Assembly (NCBI GenBank): GCA_041396585.1
Contig: JAWKYG010000004.1
Location: 186,001 to 250,000 of the forward strand
Direction: 5' to 3'
Length of the DNA stretch: 64,000 nucleotides
Origin: JAUIAI01 sp041396585
Lineage (GTDB): Bacteria; Pseudomonadota; Gammaproteobacteria; Burkholderiales; Burkholderiaceae_E
Under the pieces are notes generated by a model, which worked only from the letters and a program-made list of their open reading frames with translations, searched no databases and had not been told where the DNA came from. Below are positions 8,661-16,448 of this stretch, piece after piece. Positions within the stretch are counted from its first letter, which is position 1. Every line of letters starts with the position of its first letter. Both the position numbers and the translations under genes were made by a program.

Positions 8661-9435
8661 TCCGGCGGTTGGCGGCCGTTACCGGATCGCCGTGCTGCGT
8701 GAGCCCGACGGCCAGGTCTCGCCACGGGTGCATGAAGAACTCATTCCTGGGCGCCCGGTGCGTATCAGCCGTCCAAGAAACCACTTCGGCCTGACCGAAG
8801 ACGCTGCTCGCACGCTGCTGTTCGCGGGCGGTATCGGCATCACGCCATTACTGGCCATGGCCTACCGTTTGCGATCACTGGGCCGGCCCTTCCATCTGCA
8901 TGTCCGTGTGCGCGACGACGCGTCCCTGCCCTATGCGGACGAACTGGCCACGCTGGCGCCCGATGTCACGATTTCGCATAGTGCCCGGGAGCCGAGCAAT
9001 GCGTTCAGCTACGCCGGCATCCTGGCCGACGCAGGCCCCGAGGATCACCTCTATGTGTGCGGTCCCGAGCGCTATATGGATTTCGTCGGTACCAGCGCCC
9101 GTGAGGCCGGTTGGCCCGGGGCACGGATTCATGCCGAGCACTTCGGGGCCGAGATCGACACCGATGGCGAGCCATTCGAACTCGTCTGCCAGCGAAGCGG
9201 CAAGACGCTGACCGTGGCGGCCGGCCGCACGATCGCCTCGACATTGCTGGAGGCCGGCATCGAGGTGTCGATGTCCTGCCAGTCCGGTGTCTGCGGCACC
9301 TGCCTGACGCCGGTGCTGGAGGGCCGCCCCGATCACCGCGACCTGGTGCAGACCGAGGCGGAAAAGGCAGGCAACGGCCAGATTACCGTTTGTTGTTCAC
9401 GATCGATGTCGCGACGATTGGTGCTCGATATCTGA
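8527..9435 (+). CDS. phthalate dioxygenase reductase-type FMN/NAD/2Fe-2S oxidoreductase
   Basis: An electron-transfer protein with three domains: the flavin-binding barrel (AGAHIDLEVAPGLVRQYSLT), the NAD-binding domain (FAGGIGITPLLAMAYRLRSL and VCGPERYM), and a C-terminal plant-type 2Fe-2S domain (CQSGVCGTC then CCSRS). The first ATG in frame is 8527, but family-like sequence already begins about 16 codons earlier (PHWIEATVAGRR), with no standard start codon between it and an in-frame TGA at 8392-8394. The real start is therefore upstream, reached through a frameshift or as a fusion to the P450. The protein should pass electrons from NADH to the Rieske oxygenase, the P450, or both. Confidence 0.9.
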   Translation: MLTAGIVELILEPASGAELPAFSAGAHIDLEVAPGLVRQYSLTGDPAVGGRYRIAVLREPDGQVSPRVHEELIPGRPVRISRPRNHFGLTEDAARTLLFAGGIGITPLLAMAYRLRSLGRPFHLHVRVRDDASLPYADELATLAPDVTISHSAREPSNAFSYAGILADAGPEDHLYVCGPERYMDFVGTSAREAGWPGARIHAEHFGAEIDTDGEPFELVCQRSGKTLTVAAGRTIASTLLEAGIEVSMSCQSGVCGTCLTPVLEGRPDHRDLVQTEAEKAGNGQITVCCSRSMSRRLVLDI

Positions 9436-9483
9436 GTATCCCGCCCCCGCGCGCGGACACAGCGCACGCGCGCAAACCGGAGC

Positions 9484-10305
9484 TCAGCAGGTGATCTCGA
9501 GCAGGTCGTGCGCCACCAGGATCCTGCCACCGAAATGCGCGCCGGCGGCCTCTGCCCAGACCTGCTCCTGACCAGGCGGCGGAGGCGGCACGAGATGATT
9601 CAGCACCAGGGTCCTGACGCGGCAGCGGGCGGCGGTCTCGCCGGCCTGGGCGACATCCGAGTGATAGTCGATCACATCGCGCAGCCGGCCGGACGGCGAC
9701 TGCCGGATCAGATCGCTGCGAATCACGGTCTGCACATAGACGTCGGCGTCCATGCAGATGCGCTCCAGCCCCTCACAAGGCACGGTGTCGCCGGCGATCG
9801 CCACCACCTTGCCCTCGAATTCGATCCGATAGCCCAGCGTCGGGTGCACGGGGCTGTGATCGGTCGCCGCCGCCGTGATCCGCAGACCGTCTTCCTCGAG
9901 GCTCGAACCATCGCGCCAGGCGCTGACACTCAGCGACGGTCCCTGATGCAGATCCTGGTGATGCGATAGGCGATAGCCGATGTCGTGCTCGAGCGCGGCC
10001 AGCGTGCGCTCGGCAAAAAGCTCGATGCCCTGCGGCCCGAACACCCGCAGCGGATTCACCCCGGGGCTCATGATCCAGCGCGTGGTGATGACATCATTGA
10101 AGTCGGTCGTGTGATCGCTGTGCATGTGCGTGATGAACAGCCCGTTCAGGCCGGCGGCGCCGGCCTTCACCGCGGCCGCCCGCATCAGCACGCCGCGACC
10201 ACAGTCGAAGAGAAAACTTCTGCCGCCCGCGCGCACCAGCGTGGAAGGCCCGGCCCGGTTCGGGTCCGGCATCGGTGAACCGCTGCCCAGAATGATGACC
10301 TGCAT
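9484..10305 (-). CDS. metallo-beta-lactamase fold hydrolase (RNase Z / arylsulfatase-like)
   Basis: A 273-residue MBL-fold protein. The metal-binding HxHxDH motif is in FITHMHSDHTTD near residue 63, the bridging aspartate in IAGDTVPCEG, and the last histidine in LVLNHLVPPPP. The N-terminus MQVIILGSGSPMPDPNR is typical of the RNase Z-like branch that includes type II arylsulfatases and phosphodiesterases. The start at 10305 is supported by an AGGAG five to six bases upstream. It follows the GntR gene on the same strand after about 80 bp, so it may be co-transcribed with that regulator. Substrate unknown; a role in releasing a sulfated or phosphorylated precursor is only a suggestion from the nearby sulfonate genes. 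Confidence 0.85.
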   Translation of the reverse strand: MQVIILGSGSPMPDPNRAGPSTLVRAGGRSFLFDCGRGVLMRAAAVKAGAAGLNGLFITHMHSDHTTDFNDVITTRWIMSPGVNPLRVFGPQGIELFAERTLAALEHDIGYRLSHHQDLHQGPSLSVSAWRDGSSLEEDGLRITAAATDHSPVHPTLGYRIEFEGKVVAIAGDTVPCEGLERICMDADVYVQTVIRSDLIRQSPSGRLRDVIDYHSDVAQAGETAARCRVRTLVLNHLVPPPPPGQEQVWAEAAGAHFGGRILVAHDLLEITC

Positions 10306-10386
10306 CGTGTCTCCTCGTGTGAACCGCTGTGCCACCCCGCGGCGAGGGCCGCGCGGGCGGCCCGCAGGCACCGGCGCGCACCCCGC

Positions 10387-11147
10387 CTACATGCCCTTGT
10401 GAAAATAGGCCTCCGGCCGGTATTCGCAGCGCTGCGTGTTCACATAACCGAAACGCAGCTCGACCGGACGGTCTCTGAATGTATACACCGATCGCACCAC
10501 CTCCAGCAGCGGTGCACCGGCCGCGACCTCGAGCAGGCGGGCCTGGGCGCGGGTCGCCGAACTGGCACGCACCCGCTCGGATGCGCGGATTACGGTGATC
10601 CCGAATTCATCCTGGTACAACTGATAGAGCGTGGCCTGCCGCTCGCGCAGGCGCGCTTCGGTCATGCCCGGGTAGAGATCGGCCGGCAGGTAGATTTCAT
10701 CCAGCGACGTGACCTGCCCGCGCAGCGACAACAGGTTGGTCAGATGCAGCAATGCAGCGCCCGGCCTGACCGCCAGCACCTCGGCGGCGAACTCGTCGGC
10801 GGTGGTGCTCTCGAAGCGCACGAAGCGCACCTCGGGATACTCCTTGCGGCCGTCCCGCCCCACCAGATGGAAGAACGAGAACAGATACCGGTCCTGGCTG
10901 TGCCGGGCCACGAAGGTGCCGCGCCCCTGCTGGCGCACCAGCACCCCGGAGACCGTCAGTTCATCGACCGCCTTGCGCAAGGTGCCCATACTGACACCGA
11001 AGCGCTCACAGAGCTTTTTCTCGGGCGGGATGGCGTCGCCCGGACGCCATTCACCGGCGCGGATCGCATCCGAGATGCGCCGCCTGACCTCCAGGTACAG
11101 CGGTGCCCCTGAAGGCAGCAGGGATTGAGTATTCGGTGCCTTGACAT
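10387..11147 (-). CDS. GntR/HutC family transcriptional regulator with UTRA domain (N-terminal frameshift)
   Basis: The winged helix is complete at the DNA level: APLYLEVRRRISDAIRAGEW, then PEKKLCERFGVSMGTLRKAV. The UTRA effector domain follows from FSFFHLVGRDG to YRPEAYFHKGM. The helix-turn-helix frame has no usable start codon and meets a TAG upstream. Adding one base near 11138 joins it to the ATG at 11147 and gives 253 residues, a normal size. It is divergent from suyA and is the likely regulator of the sulfonate island, with a sulfonate intermediate as possible ligand (inference). Confidence 0.82.
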
Positions 11148-11152
11148 CCTGG

Positions 11153-11178
11153 TCATCCGATCGCTACGGATCCGATGA
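11153..11178. promoter_or_regulatory. inverted repeat at the gntR start, candidate operator
   Basis: TCATCCGATC, a 6-nt spacer, then GATCCGATGA: a 10-bp inverted repeat with one mismatch lying immediately in front of the gntR start. Position and symmetry suit a dimeric GntR autoregulatory site. Confidence 0.45.
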
Positions 11179-11222
11179 TCGTCTCATGAAATCATCCCCA
11201 AAGATTCATATAGGTCATTCAG

Positions 11223-11262
11223 TTGACACAGTCTGACGAGCGTCCTTTAATGCGCATCAGAC
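11223..11262 (+). promoter_or_regulatory. sigma-70-type promoter of the sulfolactate operon with flanking repeat
   Basis: TTGACA at 11223-11228, a 17-bp spacer, and TTTAAT at 11246-11251 form a near-consensus promoter pointing at suyA. GTCTGA (11231-11236) and TCAGAC (11257-11262) flank the -10 element as an inverted repeat with a 20-bp gap, a plausible operator for repression by the divergent GntR protein. Confidence 0.65.
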
Positions 11263-11292
11263 GAGGATTGTTCTTCCGCAGGAGAGACATTG

Positions 11293-11574
11293 ATGATTCA
11301 TTTCGTGGTGCATGAAGAAGGCGATTCGGTTGGCACGATCGTGGTCGAGGGAATCAAGGTCGGTGACCAGCTCACCGGCTGGGTCATGGAGCAGGACAAG
11401 ACCGTCACCCTGCCCACCATCAGCGACATTCCCATCGGCCACAAGGTCGCTCTGCGCGATCTGAACACCGACGACACGGTGATCAAGTACGGCGTCGATA
11501 TCGGCCGGGTGGTGGCGCCCATCAAGGCAGGCGAGCATCTGCACGTCCACAACGTCAAGACCAAGCGCTGGTAG
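11293..11574 (+). CDS. suyA: (2R)-sulfolactate sulfo-lyase, small subunit (SAF domain)
   Basis: A 93-residue SAF-domain protein of the UxaA/altronate dehydratase N-terminal type. It ends in the family-typical HLHVHNVKTKRW and carries the ISDIPIGHKVALRDL core. As a separate short subunit followed by a UxaA-like large subunit, it matches SuyA of sulfolactate sulfo-lyase, which works with SuyB to split (R)-sulfolactate into pyruvate and sulfite. The ATG at 11293 has AGGAG about eight bases upstream; a TTG just before it (11290) is the alternative. The neighbouring dihydroxypropanesulfonate-type genes make SuyA more likely than a sugar-acid dehydratase. Confidence 0.82.
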   Translation: MIHFVVHEEGDSVGTIVVEGIKVGDQLTGWVMEQDKTVTLPTISDIPIGHKVALRDLNTDDTVIKYGVDIGRVVAPIKAGEHLHVHNVKTKRW

Positions 11575-11643
11575 GCGCGCAATGAAGTAAACGCCGGGCC
11601 CTGTGGGCACACCAAACCGTCGCAAAGAATCGAAGGACTGCAG

Positions 11644-12813
11644 ATGATCGACAAGAACACCAAATTCATGGGCTACCGACGCGCCAACGGGCGGGTCGGG
11701 GTTCGCAACCACGTCATCATCCTCCCGGTGGATGACATCTCCAATGCCGCCTGTGAGGCGGTGGGCAACAACATCAAGGGCACGCTGGCGCTGCCCCACC
11801 CGTATGGCCGCCTGCAGTTCGGCGCCGACCTCGATCTGCACTTTCGCACGCTGATCGGCACCGGCACCAATCCGAACGTGGCCGCCGTGGTGGTGATCGG
11901 TATCGAAGAGGGCTGGACCCAGAAAGTGGTCGACGGCATCGCCGCCTCCGGCAAGCCGGTACTCGGCTACTCGATCGAACTTCACGGCGATCACGACACC
12001 ATCATGCGCGCCTCGCGCGGTGCGCGCGAGCTGGTGCAGCTGGCCTCGGAGATTCAACGCGAGCCCTGCGACATCTCCGAGCTCTGGGTGTCCACCAAGT
12101 GCGGCGAGTCCGACACCACCTCGGGCTGCGGCGCCAACCCGACCGTGGGCAATGCGTTCGACAAGCTCTATGAACTGGGCACCACGCTGTGCTTCGGCGA
12201 GACCACCGAGCTCACCGGTGGCGAGCACCTGGTGGCCGCGCGCTGCCGCACGCCCGAGATCCGCGAGGAGTTCATGCGGATGTTCAATCGCTATCAGGAA
12301 GTGGTGGACCGCCACAAGACCTCGGATCTGTCCGAGTCCCAGCCCACCAAGGGCAACATCGCCGGCGGCCTGACCACGATCGAGGAAAAGGCCCTGGGCA
12401 ACATCCAGAAGATCGGCAAGGTCTGCCAGGTCGATGGCGTGCTGGACAAGGCCGAGACACCGACCGGCCCGGGCCTCTGGTTCATGGATTCCTCCTCGGC
12501 CGCGGCCGAGATGGTCACTCTCTGCGCGGCCTCGGGCTTCGCGGTGCATTTCTTCCCCACCGGCCAGGGCAACGTGATCGGCAACCCGATCCTGCCGGTC
12601 ATCAAGATCTGCGCCAATCCGCGCACGGTTCGCACGATGAGCGAGCATGTCGATGTCGACACCTCCGGTCTGTTGCAGCGCGAGATGAACATGAGCGACG
12701 CCGGCGACAAGCTGCTGGAGATGATGCTGCGCACCGCCAACGGCCGGCTGACCGCCGCCGAGGCCCTGGGCCACCGCGAGTTCGTGTTCACGCGTCTGTA
12801 CGAAAGCGCCTGA
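11644..12813 (+). CDS. suyB: (2R)-sulfolactate sulfo-lyase, large subunit
   Basis: A 389-residue UxaA-family large subunit. Features are YRRANGRVGVRNHVIILPVD near the N-terminus, the Cys-containing STKCGESDTTSGCGANPT segment near residues 150-165, and FPTGQGNVIGNPILPVIKIC near residue 305. The family uses metal-dependent elimination; SuyB members release sulfite from (R)-sulfolactate to give pyruvate. Assignment over altronate or galactarate dehydratase rests on the split two-subunit form, the length and the linked TRAP transporter and HpsN-type dehydrogenase. A gap of about 70 bp separates it from suyA. No sulfite-oxidising or sulfite-export gene was seen nearby. Confidence 0.85.
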   Translation: MIDKNTKFMGYRRANGRVGVRNHVIILPVDDISNAACEAVGNNIKGTLALPHPYGRLQFGADLDLHFRTLIGTGTNPNVAAVVVIGIEEGWTQKVVDGIAASGKPVLGYSIELHGDHDTIMRASRGARELVQLASEIQREPCDISELWVSTKCGESDTTSGCGANPTVGNAFDKLYELGTTLCFGETTELTGGEHLVAARCRTPEIREEFMRMFNRYQEVVDRHKTSDLSESQPTKGNIAGGLTTIEEKALGNIQKIGKVCQVDGVLDKAETPTGPGLWFMDSSSAAAEMVTLCAASGFAVHFFPTGQGNVIGNPILPVIKICANPRTVRTMSEHVDVDTSGLLQREMNMSDAGDKLLEMMLRTANGRLTAAEALGHREFVFTRLYESA

Positions 12814-12844
12814 CAAGCCCACGGCCCGAAGCGAGGTTGATCCC

Positions 12845-13060
12845 ATGAGCAACACCAGAACTCAGGTCATCGGCAACCTCGCGCTCGGGCTGTCCTTGCT
12901 CACATTCGCCGTCTTTTTCTTGAATGTGCTGATCGGCGGCCCGCTAGGGAAACCCGCCTGGATGAGCGACATCACCGAGATGCTCACGCTGTTCGCGGCA
13001 GTCGTCCTGTTCGTGATCGGCACGATCGCCCGCGAATCCAACCAATCTGCCGGACGCTGA
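12845..13060 (+). CDS. small two-helix membrane protein of unknown function in the sulfonate operon
   Basis: A 71-residue protein with two hydrophobic segments (VIGNLALGLSLLTFAVFFLN and LTLFAAVVLFVIGTIARE) joined by a short polar loop (GKPAWMSDITE). No family is recognised. It sits 31 bp after suyB and about 145 bp before the TRAP binding protein, on the same strand. The placement suggests a membrane accessory for uptake of the sulfonate or export of sulfite, but nothing in the sequence proves it. Confidence 0.6.
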   Translation: MSNTRTQVIGNLALGLSLLTFAVFFLNVLIGGPLGKPAWMSDITEMLTLFAAVVLFVIGTIARESNQSAGR

Positions 13061-13205
13061 TCCGCCCGGCCCGATCGCAGCCACTCCCCCGCGATCGATT
13101 CGACATCGGTTCGACCCGCCCTGCCGCCAGGCACGGGCCGGGATGGATGCGCGCTGACGAATCCCCGTTTGGCGCGACTTACAACGACTCAGAGAGGAAA
13201 CAGCC

Positions 13206-14378
13206 ATGACCAACCCGACCGACATCACACGCGATCCCCAGGGCGCAGGCCCGCTGCAGCGCGAGGAGCGTCGCCAGTTCCTGCGCGTGGCCGGCGCCAG
13301 CGGATTCACGGTGGCCAGCATGGCCGCGGCCGCGGGCGCGCTGTTCTCGCCCGCAGCACTCGCGCAGGTGCGCAATGAAGAGGCAAAGCGCGCAAAAGCC
13401 GCCGAGCACACGATGACGATCGCCACGGCCTATCAGCTGGGCGCATCGCGCAGCTACCCGATCCTGCAGCGCGAGTTCAAGGAAAACATCCAGAACGCCA
13501 CGCGCGGCAAGGTCTATGTTCGTCTGGCACCGGCCGGCCAGCTGGGCGCCGGCGGCGCGCTCGCCAAGAAGGTGCAGGAGGGCACGATCCAGGCGGCACA
13601 GCACTCCCTGTCCAACTTCGCACCGTTCGCGCCGGTGGTCGATCTGATCAACCTGCCCTATTTCTGCGGCGCCAATCAGAAGTTCGTCAATCTGGTCACC
13701 TCGGACGCCTGGATCAACGAGGTGCATCCGAAGGTGGAAGCCAAGGGCTTCAAGCCGCTGTTCTACGTGGTGATCGATCCACGGGTCGTGGCGGTTCGCA
13801 AAGGCGGCAAGCCGGTGATCACCCCCGCCGATCTCGCCGGCGTGAAGTTCCGTGTACCTGGTTCTAAGATGCTCCAGCAGTACTACCGGATGGTTGGCGC
13901 CAATCCGACCCCGGTGGCCTGGGGCGAGACGCCGTCGGCGATCAAGCAAGGCGTGGCCGATGCCCTCGACCCGGCGGCCGGCGCGCTGCATGTATTCGGC
14001 TTCAAAGACATCCTCAGCCATGTCACATTCACGCGTGCGGTGCCGGACAGCCAGGTCTATTCCTGCAACCTCGAATGGTTCAATGCGCTGCCCAAGGATG
14101 TGCAGGAGGGCATCGAGTTCGCATCGGCGATCACCGCCCAGCAGAATCTTGCCAAGGTGCCCTCGGCGCGCAACTACGCCATGGCCGAGCTGGCCGATGC
14201 CGGCGTGCAGTTCCATTCGCTGAGTGACGCGCAGCTGGCCGACTGGGAAAAAACCGGCGGCTACAAGCGTGACGAATGGGCACAGTTCCGCACCGAACTG
14301 GCCGGCACGGGCAGCCTGTTCGCCAAGCTCGAAGCCGCCGCCAATACGGCCGGCCGTCTGTATGTGCATGACGCCTGA
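13206..14378 (+). CDS. TRAP transporter substrate-binding protein (DctP family, Tat-exported)
   Basis: A 390-residue periplasmic binding protein with a twin-arginine signal (ERRQFLRVAGASGFTVASMA, cleaved near ALAQ). The mature part begins with HTMTIATAYQLGASRSYPIL and includes GVKFRVPGSKMLQQYYRMVG, the region that normally carries the Arg binding the substrate carboxylate or sulfonate. It captures an organic anion for the DctQM membrane partners encoded next. Its place in the sulfo-lyase/HpsN cluster points to dihydroxypropanesulfonate or sulfolactate as ligand (inference). A stable hairpin follows it before dctQ. Confidence 0.88.
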   Translation: MTNPTDITRDPQGAGPLQREERRQFLRVAGASGFTVASMAAAAGALFSPAALAQVRNEEAKRAKAAEHTMTIATAYQLGASRSYPILQREFKENIQNATRGKVYVRLAPAGQLGAGGALAKKVQEGTIQAAQHSLSNFAPFAPVVDLINLPYFCGANQKFVNLVTSDAWINEVHPKVEAKGFKPLFYVVIDPRVVAVRKGGKPVITPADLAGVKFRVPGSKMLQQYYRMVGANPTPVAWGETPSAIKQGVADALDPAAGALHVFGFKDILSHVTFTRAVPDSQVYSCNLEWFNALPKDVQEGIEFASAITAQQNLAKVPSARNYAMAELADAGVQFHSLSDAQLADWEKTGGYKRDEWAQFRTELAGTGSLFAKLEAAANTAGRLYVHDA

Positions 14379-14454
14379 AAACCGTATCTGACCGGGTGTC
14401 GGGTCGGCCGCGGCAATCACCCCCGTGATCCGCGCCCCGGCCGCTCCGACCCCC

Positions 14455-14484
14455 GGCCGGATCCGCGGTCAAGCGGATCCGGCC
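14455..14484 (+). terminator. intercistronic hairpin between TRAP dctP and dctQ
   Basis: A perfect 12-bp inverted repeat (GGCCGGATCCGC, loop GGTCAA, GCGGATCCGGCC) lies between the binding-protein gene and dctQ. Without a U-run it is more likely an mRNA-stabilising or partial-termination stem that lets the binding protein be made in excess over the membrane subunits. Confidence 0.6.
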
Positions 14485-14499
14485 AGGCAGGAGACGCTC

Positions 14500-15024
14500 A
14501 TGAGTCAGTGGCAAGACACCCTGAAGAATCTGGACCGCAATCTCGAGCGCTGGGCGCTGCTGGTGTTCTACAGCATGCTCGTGATCACGATGGCGGTCGA
14601 GGTGCTCAGACGCGAAGTGTTCGCCTATTCGTCGGTGTGGGGCGAGGAGATCGTGCGCTATGCGTTCATCTACCTCGTCTGGATCGGTGCCGCCTCGGCG
14701 GTGCGCGAACGCGCCCACATCCGGATCGACGTGATCTTCGAGTTCTGTTCGCCGCGGATCAAGGCCCTGCTCTATCTGTTCGGCGATCTGGTGATGCTGG
14801 TGGTGGCGGTCTTTGCGCTCTACTACTCGTGGGAGAGCGTGATGGTGAGCCTGAAATTCGGTTCGGTGTCCCACGGTCTGCGCATCCCGATGGTGTGGTT
14901 CCTGAGCGCGGTGCCCCTGGGTTTCTGCCTGCTGTTGTACCGGCTTATGCAGTCTATGCGGCGCGACATCTCGGATTTGCGCCACGGGCGACCCGTCTTC
15001 GAGGGCGAGCGGCTGTACGACTGA
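14500..15024 (+). CDS. TRAP transporter small permease (DctQ family)
   Basis: A 174-residue membrane protein with four predicted helices. The signature region is WGEEIVRYAFIYLVWIGAAS followed by VRERAHIRIDVIFE. The start at 14500 is set by AGGAG six bases upstream. It pairs with the large permease 27 bp downstream and the binding protein upstream to form a complete sodium-coupled TRAP system. Confidence 0.9.
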   Translation: MSQWQDTLKNLDRNLERWALLVFYSMLVITMAVEVLRREVFAYSSVWGEEIVRYAFIYLVWIGAASAVRERAHIRIDVIFEFCSPRIKALLYLFGDLVMLVVAVFALYYSWESVMVSLKFGSVSHGLRIPMVWFLSAVPLGFCLLLYRLMQSMRRDISDLRHGRPVFEGERLYD

Positions 15025-15051
15025 GCCACGGCCTGCAACAGGAGTATCCGC

Positions 15052-16389
15052 ATGAACTCGCTCTATCCAGGCACCGAAGAACAAGCGCTGGCACTCGGCT
15101 GGAGCTTCTACGGCCCGGTGCTGATGTTCGTGATCCTGATCGGCCTGGGCGTGCCGATCTGGGTATCGATCGGGGCGGCCGCGATCGGCCTGCTGCTCTG
15201 GGCAGACGTGCTGCCGATGTCCCTGCTCGGGGGCTCGCTTTTCGAAGGCATCGATGCCTTCGCACTCACCGCGGTCCCCTTGTTCATCCTGACCGGCGAC
15301 GTCCTGGTGCGTACCGGGCTGAGCCGAAAATTCCTCGATGTCGCCGATGCGCTCACCTGCTGGACGCGCAGTGGCTTTGGCTCCGCCACCGTGCTGGTGT
15401 GCGGCATGTTCAGCGCCATCTCGGGCTCGGACGCGGCCGGCGCCGCCGCCGTGGGGCGCATGACGATCGCCCGATTGGTGGAATCCGGTTATCCGCGGCC
15501 CTATGCCTGCGCGCTGGTGGCCGCCGGTGCCTGCACGGGCATCTTGATTCCCCCTTCCATCGCATACATCATCATCGGTTTGGTTCTCGGCATCTCGGCG
15601 TCCACGCTTTTTCAGGCGGCGCTGATCCCCGGATTGATGATTCTGGCGGGCATCTTCATCACCAACAGCCTGGTCAACCGGCGCTACGCCTATGAGCAGG
15701 GCGCGGCCATCACGTTCAACGAGTGGCTGGCCCGCGTCGGACGCTCGATCGTGCAGGGCTGGTACGCGTTCATCGTGCCGGTGGTGATCTTCGTCGGCAT
15801 CTTCTCGGGCAGCCTCACCCCCACCGAGGCCGGCGCCACCGCGGTGGTGATCACCATCATCATCGGCTTCATCCTGGGCACGCTCGGCCTGGCCGACTTT
15901 CCCGCCATGCTGGTGAGCTCGGCCAAGGTCAACGGCGTGATTCTGCCCATCATCGCCTTCTCGCTGCCGCTGGCTCAGGCGCTCGCCACCATGGGTGTGC
16001 CGCAGGGCTTCGTGCAGTTGGTCACCGGTCTGTCGAGCGAGCCATGGGTCATCATCCTGATGATGATCGCGATTCTGGTGGCCGCTGGCTGCGTGATGGA
16101 GACCACGCCGAACATCGTCATCCTGGCGCCTATCCTCAAGCCGCTGGCCGACGAGATCGGCATGAACGAGATCCAGTTCTGCGTGATGATGATCACCACG
16201 CTGGGTGTGGGCTTCATCACCCCGCCCATGGGCCTGAATCTGTTCGTTGTATCGGGCCTCACCGGAGAGTCGATACTGCGCATCGCCAGAAGATCGATTC
16301 CATTCGTGCTCTCGATGCTGGCGGTCACGCTGCTGATTGCCTTCGTGCCGCAGGTGACCACCGTGCTCCTGCCCGACATCTATAAGTAA
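15052..16389 (+). CDS. TRAP transporter large permease (DctM family)
   Basis: A 445-residue, roughly twelve-helix ion-transporter-superfamily permease. Typical DctM sequences include GIDAFALTAVPLFILTGDVL, SGSDAAGAAAVGRMTIARLV, GILIPPSIAYIIIG and GFITPPMGLNLFVVSGLTGE. It forms the transport channel with DctQ and receives substrate from the Tat-exported binding protein. It lies between the sulfo-lyase and the HpsN-type dehydrogenase, so it most likely imports a C3 sulfonate. Confidence 0.92.
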   Translation: MNSLYPGTEEQALALGWSFYGPVLMFVILIGLGVPIWVSIGAAAIGLLLWADVLPMSLLGGSLFEGIDAFALTAVPLFILTGDVLVRTGLSRKFLDVADALTCWTRSGFGSATVLVCGMFSAISGSDAAGAAAVGRMTIARLVESGYPRPYACALVAAGACTGILIPPSIAYIIIGLVLGISASTLFQAALIPGLMILAGIFITNSLVNRRYAYEQGAAITFNEWLARVGRSIVQGWYAFIVPVVIFVGIFSGSLTPTEAGATAVVITIIIGFILGTLGLADFPAMLVSSAKVNGVILPIIAFSLPLAQALATMGVPQGFVQLVTGLSSEPWVIILMMIAILVAAGCVMETTPNIVILAPILKPLADEIGMNEIQFCVMMITTLGVGFITPPMGLNLFVVSGLTGESILRIARRSIPFVLSMLAVTLLIAFVPQVTTVLLPDIYK

Positions 16390-16448
16390 GACCGGGCCAA
16401 TGCTCGTCATGCCCGCCCAAACAGTGAACGTCAACGGATGAAACCGAC

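Noticed and set aside
11644..12813. Altronate or galactarate dehydratase
   Set aside because: The split small/large subunit form and adjoining HpsN-type gene favour SuyAB; no hexuronate genes are present.
11257..12855. A 532-codon open frame antisense to suyA-suyB
   Set aside because: Low-complexity His/Gly/Ala-rich translation with no start context; the plus-strand genes explain the region.
14131..16434. A 767-codon open frame antisense to the TRAP genes
   Set aside because: It is rich in His, Asp, Gln and Arg, lacks any family pattern, and lies fully opposite well-recognised dctP/dctQ/dctM genes; it is a GC-bias shadow.
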